Positions 50,830 through 62,258 of a stretch of 64,000 bases of DNA are shown here, in pieces. Within the stretch, counting starts at the first letter, position 1. The number at the start of each line of letters is the position of its first letter. The stretch is from the NCBI GenBank assembly GCA_002507565.1, contig MOXJ01000004.1, positions 1 to 64,000 on the forward strand. Direction: 5' to 3'. Both the position numbers and the translations under genes were made by a program. This stretch comes from Candidatus Reconcilbacillus cellulovorans. Its GTDB lineage: Bacteria > Bacillota > Bacilli > Paenibacillales > Reconciliibacillaceae. The notes under the pieces are model-generated. The model made no database searches. It was not told where the DNA came from and was given only the letters and a program-made list of their open reading frames with translations.

Positions 50830-51756
50830 GTGGACGCCGTCTATGTCGACGTCGTTTTCGTCGTCAACGGAATCGCAGATTTTCTAGCGTTGCTGGCAGT
50901 CGCCAAGGCTGCGCGGATTCGCGCGCGCGTTGCAAGAATCGCGACGGCAGCGGCGGTCGGCGGCGGTTACGGCGTTTTGGCCTGTTGGCCGGACATGCCG
51001 CTGGCGCTGTCCCATCCTGCCGCCGTGAGCGCGGCTTCGGCCGTTCTTGTGCTGGCGGCGTTCGGATTTTCGGATGCCCGGCGCTTCGCCCGTAACTGGG
51101 CTGCGTTCGGTTTGGTCTGTTTTGCGATGGGCGGCGCAGTTTACGGCCTTCAGTCGCTTTCGGCGTCCGACGGTTTTGATGCCGGCTTGGGAGGAAATGC
51201 CGGTCCGCCGGCGGGAGCAGGAATGTTGGCAGCGGGAGTCGCGGTCGCGATCTGGCTATACCGGAGCGGTATGCGGGACATCCGCGAGCGTTCCTTGGTC
51301 GCGGACGCACTGGCGACCGTTCAGGTGAGGATCGGCGAGACGACGGTGTCGCTGCGCGGATTGATCGACACCGGCAATAGGTTGTACGACCCGTTTACAC
51401 GTTCGCCGGTGATGATCGTTGAGGCCCGGGCTTTGTCGGAATGGTTTCCGCTGGCGTGTCGTCGTGACGAAACCGGCGAAGCGTGGGCCGCCTTGTTGCG
51501 CGATCCCGATCGGCTTCCCGCGGTGTTGCGCGACCGGTTCCGGCTCGTCCCCTATCGTGGGTTGAATCGCGATTTTCGACTGATGCCGGCTTTCCGACCG
51601 GACGCGGTCGAGGTGCAATGGGGCGGCCAACGGTGGGAAATCGCTGACGTGCTGGTTGGGCTTGACGAAGGCCAGCTGTCGTCAGACGAAATGTATCAAG
51701 CCGTTCTCCATCCGGCCATGATCGACATCGTCAAGGAGGGATCGGCCGTATGTTGA
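50830..51756 (+). CDS. spoIIGA: Sigma-E processing peptidase SpoIIGA
   Basis: A membrane-embedded aspartic protease (308 aa) that removes the pro-sequence of sigma-E in the mother cell when signalled by SpoIIR. Five hydrophobic segments make up the N-terminal half, starting [23 protein letters not shown]. The protease half carries [16 protein letters not shown] with the catalytic Asp near residue 179. GTG 50830 gives the expected N-terminus and follows GGAGGCGG at about 13 bases; a reading from 50716 adds an unrelated tail. It overlaps sigE by 7 bp. Confidence 0.93.
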   Translation: MDAVYVDVVFVVNGIADFLALLAVAKAARIRARVARIATAAAVGGGYGVLACWPDMPLALSHPAAVSAASAVLVLAAFGFSDARRFARNWAAFGLVCFAMGGAVYGLQSLSASDGFDAGLGGNAGPPAGAGMLAAGVAVAIWLYRSGMRDIRERSLVADALATVQVRIGETTVSLRGLIDTGNRLYDPFTRSPVMIVEARALSEWFPLACRRDETGEAWAALLRDPDRLPAVLRDRFRLVPYRGLNRDFRLMPAFRPDAVEVQWGGQRWEIADVLVGLDEGQLSSDEMYQAVLHPAMIDIVKEGSAVC

Positions 51757-52472
51757 CACACTGGAAAGTCCGCGCCCGTCTTCAGTTCGTTCGCCTGCTT
51801 TTGCGGTTGGGATGGCGCGCGGAGGAAGTTTATTATATCGGGGGGCACGATGCATTGCCGCCCCCGCTGACGAAAGAAGAGGAGGAATATTTGCTAGAAC
51901 GGCTTCCAAGCGGCGACGCAGCGGTCCGATCGATGCTGATCGAGCGCAATTTGCGCCTCGTCGTTTATATCGCCCGCAAGTTCGAAAACACGGGCATCCC
52001 AATCGAAGATTTGATTTCCATCGGCACGATCGGCCTGATCAAGGCGGTCAACACGTTCGACCCGGAGAAAAAGATCAAACTGGCCACGTATGCCTCGCGC
52101 TGCATTGAAAACGAAATTTTGATGTACCTGCGGCGCAACAGCAAGCTGCGTACCGAAGTCTCGTTCGATGAGCCGCTCAATACCGATTGGGACGGCAACG
52201 AACTGCTTTTGTCCGACGTGCTTGGTACCGAGAGCGACACGATTTACCGCAACATCGAGGTGGAAGTCGACCGCGAGCTGCTTCAGAGCGCGCTCGACAA
52301 GTTGTCGGAACGGGAACGGATGATTATGGAGCTGAGATTCGGGCTGTATGACGGGGAGGAAAAAACGCAAAAAGACGTGGCGGACATGCTCGGTATCTCT
52401 CAATCTTACATTTCAAGGCTAGAAAAGAGAATTATTAAAAGATTAAGAAAGGAATTCAATAAAATGGTTTAA
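51750..52472 (+). CDS. sigE: Mother-cell sigma factor sigma-E precursor
   Basis: Pro-sigma-E (SpoIIGB, 240 aa), the first mother-cell sigma factor of sporulation. The N-terminal pro-sequence of about 27 residues precedes region 2 ([56 protein letters not shown]). Region 4 has the helix-turn-helix [29 protein letters not shown] precedes the ATG. The last 60 bp are unusually AT-rich. No sigG gene follows, unlike in many Bacilli. Confidence 0.97.
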   Translation: MLTHWKVRARLQFVRLLLRLGWRAEEVYYIGGHDALPPPLTKEEEEYLLERLPSGDAAVRSMLIERNLRLVVYIARKFENTGIPIEDLISIGTIGLIKAVNTFDPEKKIKLATYASRCIENEILMYLRRNSKLRTEVSFDEPLNTDWDGNELLLSDVLGTESDTIYRNIEVEVDRELLQSALDKLSERERMIMELRFGLYDGEEKTQKDVADMLGISQSYISRLEKRIIKRLRKEFNKMV

Positions 52473-52736
52473 ACCTGTTCGAGTGAACGGAAGCTGATCG
52501 GGTGGGACCGGACGGGCGTCGTTTGCAGCAAAATGGCGTCATCCGCGCAGACGGCGAGCGCGAACATGTTTCGGGGCCCGCGTTCAACGCGAGCCCCGCA
52601 TGGGAGAGGAGAAACCGGACGAAGAGCTTATGGGGAAACGTAAGCCTTGTCCGCGGTTTTCGCAACGCTCTCGCGTTGCATTATCAGCATTGCCCGTATT
52701 TTGCCCGGATATACGTCCAGGCAAAAAATTTTTTCG
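52473..52736 (+). other. Gene-free interval between sigE and rsmD
   Basis: I see no gene here. A hairpin CGGGGC-CCGCG...CGCG-AGCCCCG (52572-52598) lies near the middle, without a T-tract. The rest has no recognisable motif. It is the join between the spoIIG block and the rsmD-coaD block. Confidence 0.5.
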
Positions 52737-52765
52737 TTTTCAACCCCGTCGGTTTGTGATACGAT
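52737..52765 (+). promoter_or_regulatory. Putative sigma-A promoter of rsmD-coaD
   Basis: TTTTCA (52737-52742), 17 bp, TACGAT (52760-52765), with TG at the extended -10 position, 38 bp before rsmD. Confidence 0.6.
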
Positions 52766-52802
52766 AACGTTGATATCCGCATCGGGCGGCAAGAGGGAAA
52801 TC

Positions 52803-55112
<2,310 letters not shown>

Positions 55113-55214
55113 GGGCGTTTCTCCTTGCTGTCCGAAGATGGTTCGTCACATGTTTACGCCTGTCGGGAGCACGCTAGACCTGCGCGGCGGCGTCCGGGCG
55201 ACCGCTTTCCAAGG

Positions 55215-55244
55215 TTGACAAAACCTCCGGACGGCCGATATAAT
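55215..55244 (+). promoter_or_regulatory. Strong sigma-A promoter of the ylbN-rpmF-fab operon
   Basis: TTGACA (55215-55220), 18 bp, TATAAT (55239-55244): both hexamers perfect. The pair CAAGGTT (55210-55216) and AACCTTG (55245-55251) forms a 7-bp inverted repeat that brackets the core promoter. Confidence 0.9.
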
Positions 55245-55271
55245 AACCTTGTTTTGTGCGGAGTGATGGCC

Positions 55272-55787
55272 ATGCTGCTCAATGTGCGGGAATTGGCGGC
55301 CAAAAAGCAACGGATCGACCTGAGAGCGGAGTTGCCGATCGACGGCGTGTTCGAAGGGCGTCGCGACGCCGCAAGCTGCGGGCCGGTCGAGGCGTTGCTG
55401 ACGGCGGAGGCGGTTTCCGGCGTCGTCGAGGTGCGCGGCACGTTGGTCGCGGGCGTCGAATACGTCTGCGCTCGCTGCCTTTGTTCCTACTGTCGGCGGA
55501 TGATCGTACCGTTTGCCGAATCGTTCGCGCTTGAAAGCGATTGGTCCGAAGACGACGAAACGCTTCGGCCAGTCGACGACGACCGGATCGACCTGCGCCC
55601 GTACATCGAGGAGGCTCTACAGCTGGCCCTTCCGTTCGTACCGCTTTGTTGCGAAGATTGCAGAGGATTGACGCCGGACGGCGTCAACCGCAACGTTTAT
55701 CTCGATGCGGACGACGGTTTGCGGATCGATCCGCGATGGGAAGCGCTCAAGTCCTGGCGCTGGAAGACCGGCGGGCCGGACGGATGA
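55272..55787 (+). CDS. ylbN: DUF177 (YceD/YlbN) family protein
   Basis: A 171-aa protein of the YceD/DUF177 family, nearly always next to rpmF and linked in bacteria and plants to 23S rRNA processing. It has the family patterns LLNVRELAAKKQRIDL, VRGTLVAGVEYVCARCL and LPFVPLCCEDCRGL, including CxxC pairs that could bind zinc. ATG 55272 lies 8 bases after GCGGAG and is preferred over ATG 55266. A longer reading from upstream runs through the promoter and is discarded. Confidence 0.9.
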   Translation: MLLNVRELAAKKQRIDLRAELPIDGVFEGRRDAASCGPVEALLTAEAVSGVVEVRGTLVAGVEYVCARCLCSYCRRMIVPFAESFALESDWSEDDETLRPVDDDRIDLRPYIEEALQLALPFVPLCCEDCRGLTPDGVNRNVYLDADDGLRIDPRWEALKSWRWKTGGPDG

Positions 55788-55814
55788 CAGTTTTAGACGG
55801 GAGGCGAAACGACG

Positions 55815-55988
55815 ATGGCGGTACCTTTTCGAAAAATGTCGAAAGCGCGGCGGGACAAGCGGCGCACGCATTACAAACTTTCGATGCCGGGCATGGTCCG
55901 TTGCGATCATTGCGGGGAAATGAAGCTTTCCCACCGCGTTTGTCCGGTTTGTGGGACGTACAAAAAACGGGAAATCATCCGAGTGTGA
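55815..55988 (+). CDS. rpmF: Ribosomal protein bL32
   Basis: A 57-aa protein of the large subunit. It begins [20 protein letters not shown], the standard bL32 start, and has two CxxC pairs (CDHC and CPVC), the zinc-binding C+ form. GGGAGG precedes the ATG by 9 bases. It follows the DUF177 gene by 27 bp and precedes plsX, as in many bacteria. Confidence 0.97.
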   Translation: MAVPFRKMSKARRDKRRTHYKLSMPGMVRCDHCGEMKLSHRVCPVCGTYKKREIIRV

Positions 55989-56063
55989 GGCGGTTCGAGT
56001 CACTTCATCGACGGCGATGGAGTGCTTTTCTTTTTGCAACGAGAAGCGGGGGAGGATCGCCGG

Positions 56064-57059
56064 ATGCGCATCGCGATTGATGCGATGGGCGGGGACCATG
56101 CGCCTGCCATCACGGTGCGCGGCGCGTTGATCGCGGCGAAACAATGGCCGGATTTGGAATTGCTGCTGGTCGGCCGTCCGGAGGCTATTGAGGCGCATCT
56201 GGCCGGAGCACGGCCGCGCAATGTCCGCATCGTTCCGGCAGAGGAAGTGATTGCTGGCGACGAGGAACCGGTGCGGGCCGTCCGCCGGAAACGGCAATCG
56301 TCCATGGTCATCGCGGGACGTTTAGTTCGCGAAGGTGAGGCCGATGCGATGATATCCGCCGGCAACACCGGCGCGCTGATGGCGACTGGCCTGCTTGTCA
56401 TCGGACGGGTGGAAGGCGTCGACCGCCCTGCGCTCGCGCCTCTCCTTCCGACATGGGACGGTCGGGGCGTTTTGGCGCTCGACTTGGGCGCCAACATGGA
56501 CGCGGAGCCGGAACATCTCGTCCAGTACGCGGTGATGGGCACACTTTATCGGCGGCACGTTCACGGCATCGATCGCCCGCGGGTCGGCCTATTGAACGTC
56601 GGCACCGAACCGACGAAAGGCAACGAGCTGACGAAACGAGCGTTTTCGCTGCTGGAGCGTTCGCCGGTCGCGTTTATAGGCAACGTCGAATCGCGCGACG
56701 TGCTGGAAGGCCAGTGCGATGTTCTGGTGTGCGACGGTTTCGTCGGCAATATCATGCTTAAATCGATGGAAGGCACGGCGTTGGCCATCTTGGCGGAAAT
56801 GAAGCGCCAGTTTTCCGCCACGTGGACGACCAAACTGGCAGCGTTGGCGATGAAGCACAGGATGCAGGAATTCAGGCGGAAAATCGACTACCGCGAAACC
56901 GGAGGCGCCCCGCTGCTGGGAGTGCGCGGCGTCTGCATCAAGGCGCACGGCGCTTCCGACGCCGATGCGTTCAAAAACGCGATCCGGCAGGCAAGAGAAG
57001 CGTTGTGTCACGACATTGTCCGCAAGATTTCCGAACAATTCCGGGAAAAGCGAGAGTGA
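56064..57059 (+). CDS. plsX: Phosphate acyltransferase PlsX
   Basis: PlsX (331 aa) makes acyl-phosphate from acyl-ACP, the entry to phosphatidic acid synthesis with PlsY. Family motifs are IAIDAMGGDHAP, MISAGNTGALMA, LALDLGANMDAEPEHL, VGLLNVGTEPTKGNEL and CDGFVGNIMLKSMEG. ATG 56064 is chosen since GGGGGAGG is upstream and the family start is MRIAIDAMGGD. No fapR repressor gene lies before it, unlike in Bacillus. Confidence 0.96.
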   Translation: MRIAIDAMGGDHAPAITVRGALIAAKQWPDLELLLVGRPEAIEAHLAGARPRNVRIVPAEEVIAGDEEPVRAVRRKRQSSMVIAGRLVREGEADAMISAGNTGALMATGLLVIGRVEGVDRPALAPLLPTWDGRGVLALDLGANMDAEPEHLVQYAVMGTLYRRHVHGIDRPRVGLLNVGTEPTKGNELTKRAFSLLERSPVAFIGNVESRDVLEGQCDVLVCDGFVGNIMLKSMEGTALAILAEMKRQFSATWTTKLAALAMKHRMQEFRRKIDYRETGGAPLLGVRGVCIKAHGASDADAFKNAIRQAREALCHDIVRKISEQFREKRE

Positions 57060-57063
57060 GCTC

Positions 57064-58050
57064 ATGCGTTCGGCGGCGGTGGGCATTTTGGGAACAGGTA
57101 AACATGTGCCGGACCGTGTTCTGACGAACCGGGACCTGGAGCGCATGGTTGACACGAGCGATGAATGGATTGTCACCCGGACCGGTATCCGAGAGCGGCG
57201 AATCGCTTCGTATGAGGAAGCGGCGTCGGATCTCGCGCTTCCCGCCGCGCGCGAGGCGTTGGGGAAAGCGGGGATTTCCGCATCCGACCTGGATCTGATC
57301 ATCGTGGCGACGATTACACCGGATATGGCGTTTCCGTCGACGGCTTGCGTCGTTCAGAACAAGCTCGGCGCCACGCGCGCCGCAGCATTCGACCTGTCGG
57401 CCGCCTGTTCGGGGTTCGTGTACGGCCTTGCGAATGCGTACGCCTATGTTTCCGCCGGACTCGGCAAGTACGTGCTCGTGATAGGCGCGGAAGTGCTGTC
57501 GAAAGTGACCGATTACCGCGACCGATCGACATGCATTTTGTTCGGCGACGGGGCCGGTGCCGCAGTCGTCGGTCCTGTTCCGGAAGGGCGCGGGTTTCGA
57601 TCGTTCGTCCTGGGAGCCGACGGATCGGGAGGCGATCTGCTTTATCTTGCCGGCGGCGGATCACGTCTGCCGGCAAGCGAGCAGACGGTCAAAGAAGGCA
57701 AACATTACATTCATATGGAAGGCGGGGAAGTGTTCAAATTCGCCGTGCGCGTCATGGGTCAGGCCGCCGAAGAAGCACTGGCGAAAGCCGGTCTTCGCAA
57801 GGAGGACGTCGACTTGCTCGTGCCGCACCAGGCGAACATCCGCATCATCCGGTCCGCTCTGGAACGACTCGGCTTGCCGGAAGAAAAATGCGCCATCAAT
57901 GTTGACAGGTACGGCAACGTTTCCGCCGCCTCAATCCCGATCGCGCTGGCGGAAGCCGTGGACGCCGGACGCGTGCGCGAGAACGACTGCGTCGTCATGG
58001 TCGGGTTCGGCGGCGGGTTGACGTGGGCGGCCTCTGTGTTGATCTGGTAA
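57064..58050 (+). CDS. fabH: Beta-ketoacyl-ACP synthase III
   Basis: FabH (328 aa) starts fatty-acid synthesis by condensing an acyl-CoA primer with malonyl-ACP. The triad is visible: Cys in DLSAACSGFVYG near residue 113, His in VPHQANIRI and Asn in YGNVSAAS. Gram-positive enzymes of this type often use branched primers, which would suit a branched-chain membrane (inference). The gene starts 4 bp after plsX with only a weak GAGAGTGAG ribosome site, so it probably depends on coupling. Confidence 0.96.
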   Translation: MRSAAVGILGTGKHVPDRVLTNRDLERMVDTSDEWIVTRTGIRERRIASYEEAASDLALPAAREALGKAGISASDLDLIIVATITPDMAFPSTACVVQNKLGATRAAAFDLSAACSGFVYGLANAYAYVSAGLGKYVLVIGAEVLSKVTDYRDRSTCILFGDGAGAAVVGPVPEGRGFRSFVLGADGSGGDLLYLAGGGSRLPASEQTVKEGKHYIHMEGGEVFKFAVRVMGQAAEEALAKAGLRKEDVDLLVPHQANIRIIRSALERLGLPEEKCAINVDRYGNVSAASIPIALAEAVDAGRVRENDCVVMVGFGGGLTWAASVLIW

Positions 58051-58076
58051 GGCGTACGCGGAGAGGAGGGGACGCA

Positions 58077-59024
58077 TTGGGCAAACTTGCGTTCGTGTTT
58101 CCGGGCCAAGGGGCGCAGAGCGTCGGGATGGGAAAAGACGTTTTCGACGCCGTTCCGGAAGCCCGCCTCGTGTTCGAGACGGCCGACCGGGCGCTCGGAT
58201 TTCCGCTTTCGGAGTTGATCTTCCACGGACCGGAGGAAGAATTGAAACGGACGTTCAATGCGCAGCCCGCGCTGCTTACGACGAGCGTGGCGCTTCTTTC
58301 TGCACTCCGCGTCCGAACGGACGTCCGCCCCGATTACGTAGCCGGTCATAGCCTGGGCGAATATACCGCATTAGTTGCGGCGGGAGCGCTTTCATTCGAA
58401 GATGCGGTGCGGCTTGTGCGGATCCGCGGGGAATGCATGGAGGAAGCGGTTCCCGCCGGCAGAGGGGGGATGGCAGCCGTTCTCGGCGCCGACCGGGAAG
58501 CGCTCGTCCGGCTGTGCGAGAGAATTAGCGCCGAGATCGGACCGATCGAACCGGCCAACGTGAACGCGCCCGGCCAAATCGTCGTTTCTGGCGTGGCGGC
58601 GGCCGTCAAGGCAGTCGTCGAAAGGGCCGCCGAGGCAGGGGCGCGGCGGGCCGTCTTGCTTGAAGTCAGCGGCCCGTTTCATTCGTCCTTGATGAAACCC
58701 GCCGCGGAACGGTTCGGGGCGTATGTCGCACAGACGACTTTCCGGCCTCCTGTAGTGCCCGTCGTCTCCAACGTCACGGCCGAGTCGGCAACGGAGCCGG
58801 AAACGATCCGCAACTTACTGGTCCGCCAGGTGACCGCCCCGGTGCTGTGGGAGGATTCGGTGCGGTGGCTCGTCGGCCAAGGCGTCGACCGATTCGTCGA
58901 AATCGGCCCCGGACAAGTGTTGTCCGGCCTCATCCGCCGCATCGCTCCCGCCGTCCGCGTCATATCCGTCGACGGCCTGCCGGCGCTATCGAAAGTGTCC
59001 GATCAGCTGGTCGAAAGCGGATAG
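58077..59024 (+). CDS. fabD: Malonyl-CoA:ACP transacylase
   Basis: FabD (315 aa) loads malonate onto ACP. It has FVFPGQGAQSVGMGKD, the active Ser in AGHSLGEYTAL near residue 91 and the His in SGPFHSSLM. TTG 58077 fits the conserved LAFVFPGQG start and follows GAGGAGGGG; a longer reading from 58023 lies within fabH in another frame. A 42-bp gap precedes fabG. Confidence 0.96.
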   Translation: MGKLAFVFPGQGAQSVGMGKDVFDAVPEARLVFETADRALGFPLSELIFHGPEEELKRTFNAQPALLTTSVALLSALRVRTDVRPDYVAGHSLGEYTALVAAGALSFEDAVRLVRIRGECMEEAVPAGRGGMAAVLGADREALVRLCERISAEIGPIEPANVNAPGQIVVSGVAAAVKAVVERAAEAGARRAVLLEVSGPFHSSLMKPAAERFGAYVAQTTFRPPVVPVVSNVTAESATEPETIRNLLVRQVTAPVLWEDSVRWLVGQGVDRFVEIGPGQVLSGLIRRIAPAVRVISVDGLPALSKVSDQLVESG

Positions 59025-59066
59025 AGCCGGCGATCGATTCATATCGATGAAAGGGGGAGCGGCAAC

Positions 59067-59810
59067 ATGTCGCTCATGGGCAAAGCGGCGCTCGTCACCG
59101 GCGCTTCGCGCGGTATCGGCAAAGCAGTCGCGCTTGCCCTGGCCGAAGCGGGAGCGGACGTGGCGGTCAACTACGTCGGCCGCGAGCAGAGCGCCGAAGA
59201 GACAGCGGCCGCGATTCGCGCGCTCGGGCGGCGGGCCTTTACGGTAAGGGCCGACGTATCCGACGCCGATCAAGTGGAGTCGATGATTCGACGTGTCGTC
59301 GAGGAATTCGGAAGGTTGGATGTTTTGGTCAACAACGCCGGCATTACGCGCGACAACCTGCTCATTCGGATGAAAGAGGACGAATTCGAGCAGGTGCTTG
59401 ATACGAACCTCAAAGGCGTCTTCCATTGCACGAAGGCCGCTGCGCGCGTCATGCTCCGTCAGCGTGGAGGCCGTATCATCAACATTTCATCGGTTGTCGG
59501 CGTCATCGGCAATGCCGGCCAGGCCAATTACGCGGCCGCCAAAGCCGGCGTCATCGGCTTGACGAAAGCGTGCGCCCGCGAACTCGCCGGCAAGGGCATC
59601 ACCGTCAATTGCGTCGCTCCGGGATTTATCGAGACGGAGATGACGGATAAACTGTCCGACGAACAAAAGACGCGCCTGCTCGCGCAAATTCCGCTCGGCC
59701 GCTTCGGCTCCGTCGAGGACGTTGCGCGCGTCGTTCGGTTTCTCGCGTCGGACGAAGCGTCTTACATGACCGGACAGACGATCTGCGTCGACGGCGGAAT
59801 GTGCATGTGA
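59067..59810 (+). CDS. fabG: 3-oxoacyl-ACP reductase
   Basis: FabG (247 aa), a short-chain dehydrogenase that reduces 3-oxoacyl-ACP with NADPH. It has the glycine-rich site [17 protein letters not shown], the catalytic Ser in [13 protein letters not shown] and the terminal DGGM. AAAGGGGGAG precedes the ATG by 8 bases. Length is exact for the family. Confidence 0.97.
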   Translation: MSLMGKAALVTGASRGIGKAVALALAEAGADVAVNYVGREQSAEETAAAIRALGRRAFTVRADVSDADQVESMIRRVVEEFGRLDVLVNNAGITRDNLLIRMKEDEFEQVLDTNLKGVFHCTKAAARVMLRQRGGRIINISSVVGVIGNAGQANYAAAKAGVIGLTKACARELAGKGITVNCVAPGFIETEMTDKLSDEQKTRLLAQIPLGRFGSVEDVARVVRFLASDEASYMTGQTICVDGGMCM

Positions 59811-59850
59811 TCGTCGGCCGGCCGCTATGGCGTTTTGTCGAGACTTCCCG

Positions 59851-59856
59851 TATAAT
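59851..59856 (+). promoter_or_regulatory. Possible internal promoter of acpP
   Basis: A perfect TATAAT (59851-59856) lies 22 bp before the acpP start, with no good -35. ACP is needed in large amounts, and an extra internal promoter would be sensible, but the evidence is one hexamer. Confidence 0.4.
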
Positions 59857-59878
59857 GGACTGGAAGGAGGTGAACCGG

Positions 59879-60112
59879 ATGTCGGACGTGTTTGAACGCG
59901 TCAAAAAGATCATCGTGGACCGCCTCGGCGTCGACGAAGCGGAAGTGACGCCGGAAGCCTCGTTCAGGGACGACCTCGGGGCCGATTCGTTGGACGTCGT
60001 CGAACTTGTGATGGAGCTGGAAGACGAATTCGACCTGGAAATTTCCGACGAGGACGCGGAAAAGATCCGGACCGTCGGCGAAGTGGTCGAGTACATAAAA
60101 TCCCGCAGTTGA
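59879..60112 (+). CDS. acpP: Acyl carrier protein
   Basis: ACP (77 aa) carries the growing acyl chain on phosphopantetheine attached to the Ser in [12 protein letters not shown] near residue 36. It is very acidic and ends EYIKSRS. AAGGAGGTGA, a near-perfect ribosome site, precedes ATG 59879; a reading from 59801 adds 26 unrelated residues and is discarded. A hairpin terminator follows. Confidence 0.98.
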   Translation: MSDVFERVKKIIVDRLGVDEAEVTPEASFRDDLGADSLDVVELVMELEDEFDLEISDEDAEKIRTVGEVVEYIKSRS

Positions 60113-60116
60113 TCGC

Positions 60117-60146
60117 AAGTCCCGTTTCCCCGAACGGGACTTCTTT
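60117..60146 (+). terminator. Attenuating terminator between acpP and fabF
   Basis: AAGTCCCGTT (60117-60126) pairs perfectly with AACGGGACTT (60133-60142), followed by CTTTCC. The weak T-tract suggests partial termination, so acpP mRNA exceeds fabF. Confidence 0.7.
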
Positions 60147-60187
60147 CCTGCGCCGGGGGCGGGAATCCGTGTTGGGGTGAGAACCGC

Positions 60188-61432
60188 ATGACGAGAAGGG
60201 TTGTCGTGACCGGGATGGGCGTGGTGACGTCGCTCGGCCGCGATCTGGAGACGTTCTGGAACAACCTGTGCGCCGGGGTCTCCGGCGTTTCCCGGATCGA
60301 GTCGTTCGACGCAAGCTCCCTTCCCACCCAGATCGCCGCGGAAATTAAGGATTTCGATCCCGAGGCGTTCATGGACCGGAAAGAGGTGCGTCGCACCGAC
60401 CGGTTCGTCCAGTTCGCCGTCGCCGCGGCGAAGCTTGCTTTGGAAGACGCCGGGCTTCGCATCGGCGACAACGCCGACCCCGAACGCGTCGGCGTCGTGA
60501 TCGGATCGGGCATCGGCGGCCTGGCGACCTGGGAAGAACAGCACCTCGCCCTGCTTGAGAAGGGCCCCCGCAAAGTAAGTCCGTTTTTTATCCCGATGAT
60601 GATCGCCAATATGGCGTCCGGCCAGGTGTCGATCATGACGGGGGCTAAAGGCCCGAACACGGCGCCGGTGACCGCCTGCGCCACGGGCACGCACGCCGTC
60701 GGCGACTCGTTTCGCCTGATCCAACGCGGGGAGGCCGACTGCATGATTGCCGGCGGCTCGGAAGCGGCGATACGTCCGATCGGCATGGCCGGGTTTTGTG
60801 CTGCGCGCGCCATGTCGACGCGTAACGAGGAGCCGGAAAAGGCGAGCCGGCCGTTCGACGCCGACCGCGACGGCTTCGTCATGGGAGAGGGCGCCGGCGT
60901 GCTCATCCTCGAATCGCTCGAGCACGCGCTCGGCCGCGGCGCACGGATTTACGCCGAACTGGTGGGTTACGGGATGAGTGCCGACGCGCACCACGTCACG
61001 GAACCGTCCCCGGGCGGAGAAGGCGCGGCCCGCTGCATGCGGCGGGCGCTGGAAGACGCCGGCGTGCGGCCGGAAGACGTCGGTTACATCAACGCCCACG
61101 GCACGTCGACACCGGTAGGCGATATCGCGGAAACCCAGGCCATCAAGCGCGTGTTCGGGGAACACGCTTACAGGCTGGCTGTCAGTTCCACGAAATCGAT
61201 GACCGGTCATCTGCTCGGCGCAGCTGGGGCGGTCGAGGCGATCATCACCTGTCTGACGCTGTATCGAGGCGTTATCCCGCCGACGATCAACCTCGACCGT
61301 CCCGACCCCGCCTGCGATCTGGACTACGTTCCCCACCGCGCGCGTGCGGCCGATCTGCGGGTCGCCATGTCGAACTCGTTCGGGTTCGGGGGGCACAACG
61401 CGACGGTCGTCTTCCGCCGTTTCGAAAGCTGA
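60188..61432 (+). CDS. fabF: Beta-ketoacyl-ACP synthase II
   Basis: FabF (414 aa) elongates acyl-ACP with malonyl-ACP. The catalytic Cys is in [13 protein letters not shown] near residue 163, with His in [11 protein letters not shown] and in [23 protein letters not shown] precedes the ATG. rnc follows after 17 bp. Confidence 0.97.
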   Translation: MTRRVVVTGMGVVTSLGRDLETFWNNLCAGVSGVSRIESFDASSLPTQIAAEIKDFDPEAFMDRKEVRRTDRFVQFAVAAAKLALEDAGLRIGDNADPERVGVVIGSGIGGLATWEEQHLALLEKGPRKVSPFFIPMMIANMASGQVSIMTGAKGPNTAPVTACATGTHAVGDSFRLIQRGEADCMIAGGSEAAIRPIGMAGFCAARAMSTRNEEPEKASRPFDADRDGFVMGEGAGVLILESLEHALGRGARIYAELVGYGMSADAHHVTEPSPGGEGAARCMRRALEDAGVRPEDVGYINAHGTSTPVGDIAETQAIKRVFGEHAYRLAVSSTKSMTGHLLGAAGAVEAIITCLTLYRGVIPPTINLDRPDPACDLDYVPHRARAADLRVAMSNSFGFGGHNATVVFRRFES

Positions 61433-61449
61433 AGGGAGATCGCAAGCGC

Positions 61450-62196
61450 GTGAAACACGAAGTGCAACGTCCGCTTGACGCGCTGCAGGAACGCTTGAAC
61501 CTTCGGTTCCGTCGCCCGGAGCTGCTCGAAGAGGCGTTTACCCATTCAACGTGGGTCAACGAGCACAAGACCGACCGACCGGATAACGAGCGGCTTGAAT
61601 TTTTGGGCGACTCGGTGCTCGGGCTTGCCGTCGCCGAATATTTGTTCCTGCGGTACCCCGGCGAAAGCGAAGGGGAACTGACGCGAAGAAGGGCGCAAAT
61701 GGTGTGCGAGCCTTCCCTGTCGGAAGCGGCCGAACGGCTCGGTTTCGGGGCGTTTCTTCTGCTCGGCAGGGGCGAGGAACAAACCGGCGGACGGCGTCGG
61801 CCGGCTTTGTTGGCCGACGTGTTCGAAGCGTTCATCGGCGCCCTGTTTCTCGACCAAGGGCTCGATGCCGTCCGCGGGTTTCTCGCCGAGACGTTTTTCC
61901 CTTACGCCGACGGCAACGGCAAGCCGGCTGTAACGGATTTCAAGACCCGCCTGCAAGAGCACACCCAGCATCTCAACCTGGGAACGCCGGAATACCGTCT
62001 CGTCTCCGAAAGCGGACCGCCCCACGACAGACGGTTCGTTTCCGAAGTCGTGATCGGCGGCCGTTCGTGGGGAACGGGAAGCGGGCGGTCGAAGAAAGAA
62101 TCCGAACAGCAGGCGGCCAAGGCGGCTCTCGAAGCGTTCGGGCTTTCTGTTTTCGGGACCGGCCGGGACGCATCACCGCCTGGCGGCCACGAATAG
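61450..62196 (+). CDS. rnc: Ribonuclease III
   Basis: RNase III (248 aa) cuts double-stranded RNA in rRNA maturation and mRNA decay. The signature reads ERLEFLGDSVLGLAVAEYLF near residue 47, where many homologues have GDAVLEL, but the catalytic Asp is kept. The second acidic site is LADVFEAFIGALFLDQG. A C-terminal double-stranded RNA-binding domain is present (FKTRLQEHTQHL ... EQQAAKAALEAF). GTG 61450 follows AAGGGAG. Confidence 0.95.
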   Translation: MKHEVQRPLDALQERLNLRFRRPELLEEAFTHSTWVNEHKTDRPDNERLEFLGDSVLGLAVAEYLFLRYPGESEGELTRRRAQMVCEPSLSEAAERLGFGAFLLLGRGEEQTGGRRRPALLADVFEAFIGALFLDQGLDAVRGFLAETFFPYADGNGKPAVTDFKTRLQEHTQHLNLGTPEYRLVSESGPPHDRRFVSEVVIGGRSWGTGSGRSKKESEQQAAKAALEAFGLSVFGTGRDASPPGGHE

Positions 62197-62205
62197 CCGC
62201 GCCGA

Positions 62206-62234
62206 AAACGCCGTGTAAGTTGCGGCGTTTGTTT
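62206..62234 (+). terminator. Weak hairpin between rnc and smc
   Basis: AAACGCCG (62206-62213) pairs with CGGCGTTT (62223-62230), followed by GTTT. With a poor T-tract it is probably a partial terminator. Confidence 0.5.
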
Positions 62235-62258
62235 CGCGAACGGCGGGGGGAGAGCGGT

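Noticed and set aside
52473-52736. Remnant of sigG or another gene after sigE
   Set aside because: Neither strand gives a recognisable sigma-G or other protein fragment, only a hairpin without a T-tract.
59626-61396. Two antisense open frames of over 400 codons across fabG, acpP and fabF
   Set aside because: They are shadows of well-identified fatty-acid genes, run over the acpP terminator and have no start signals.
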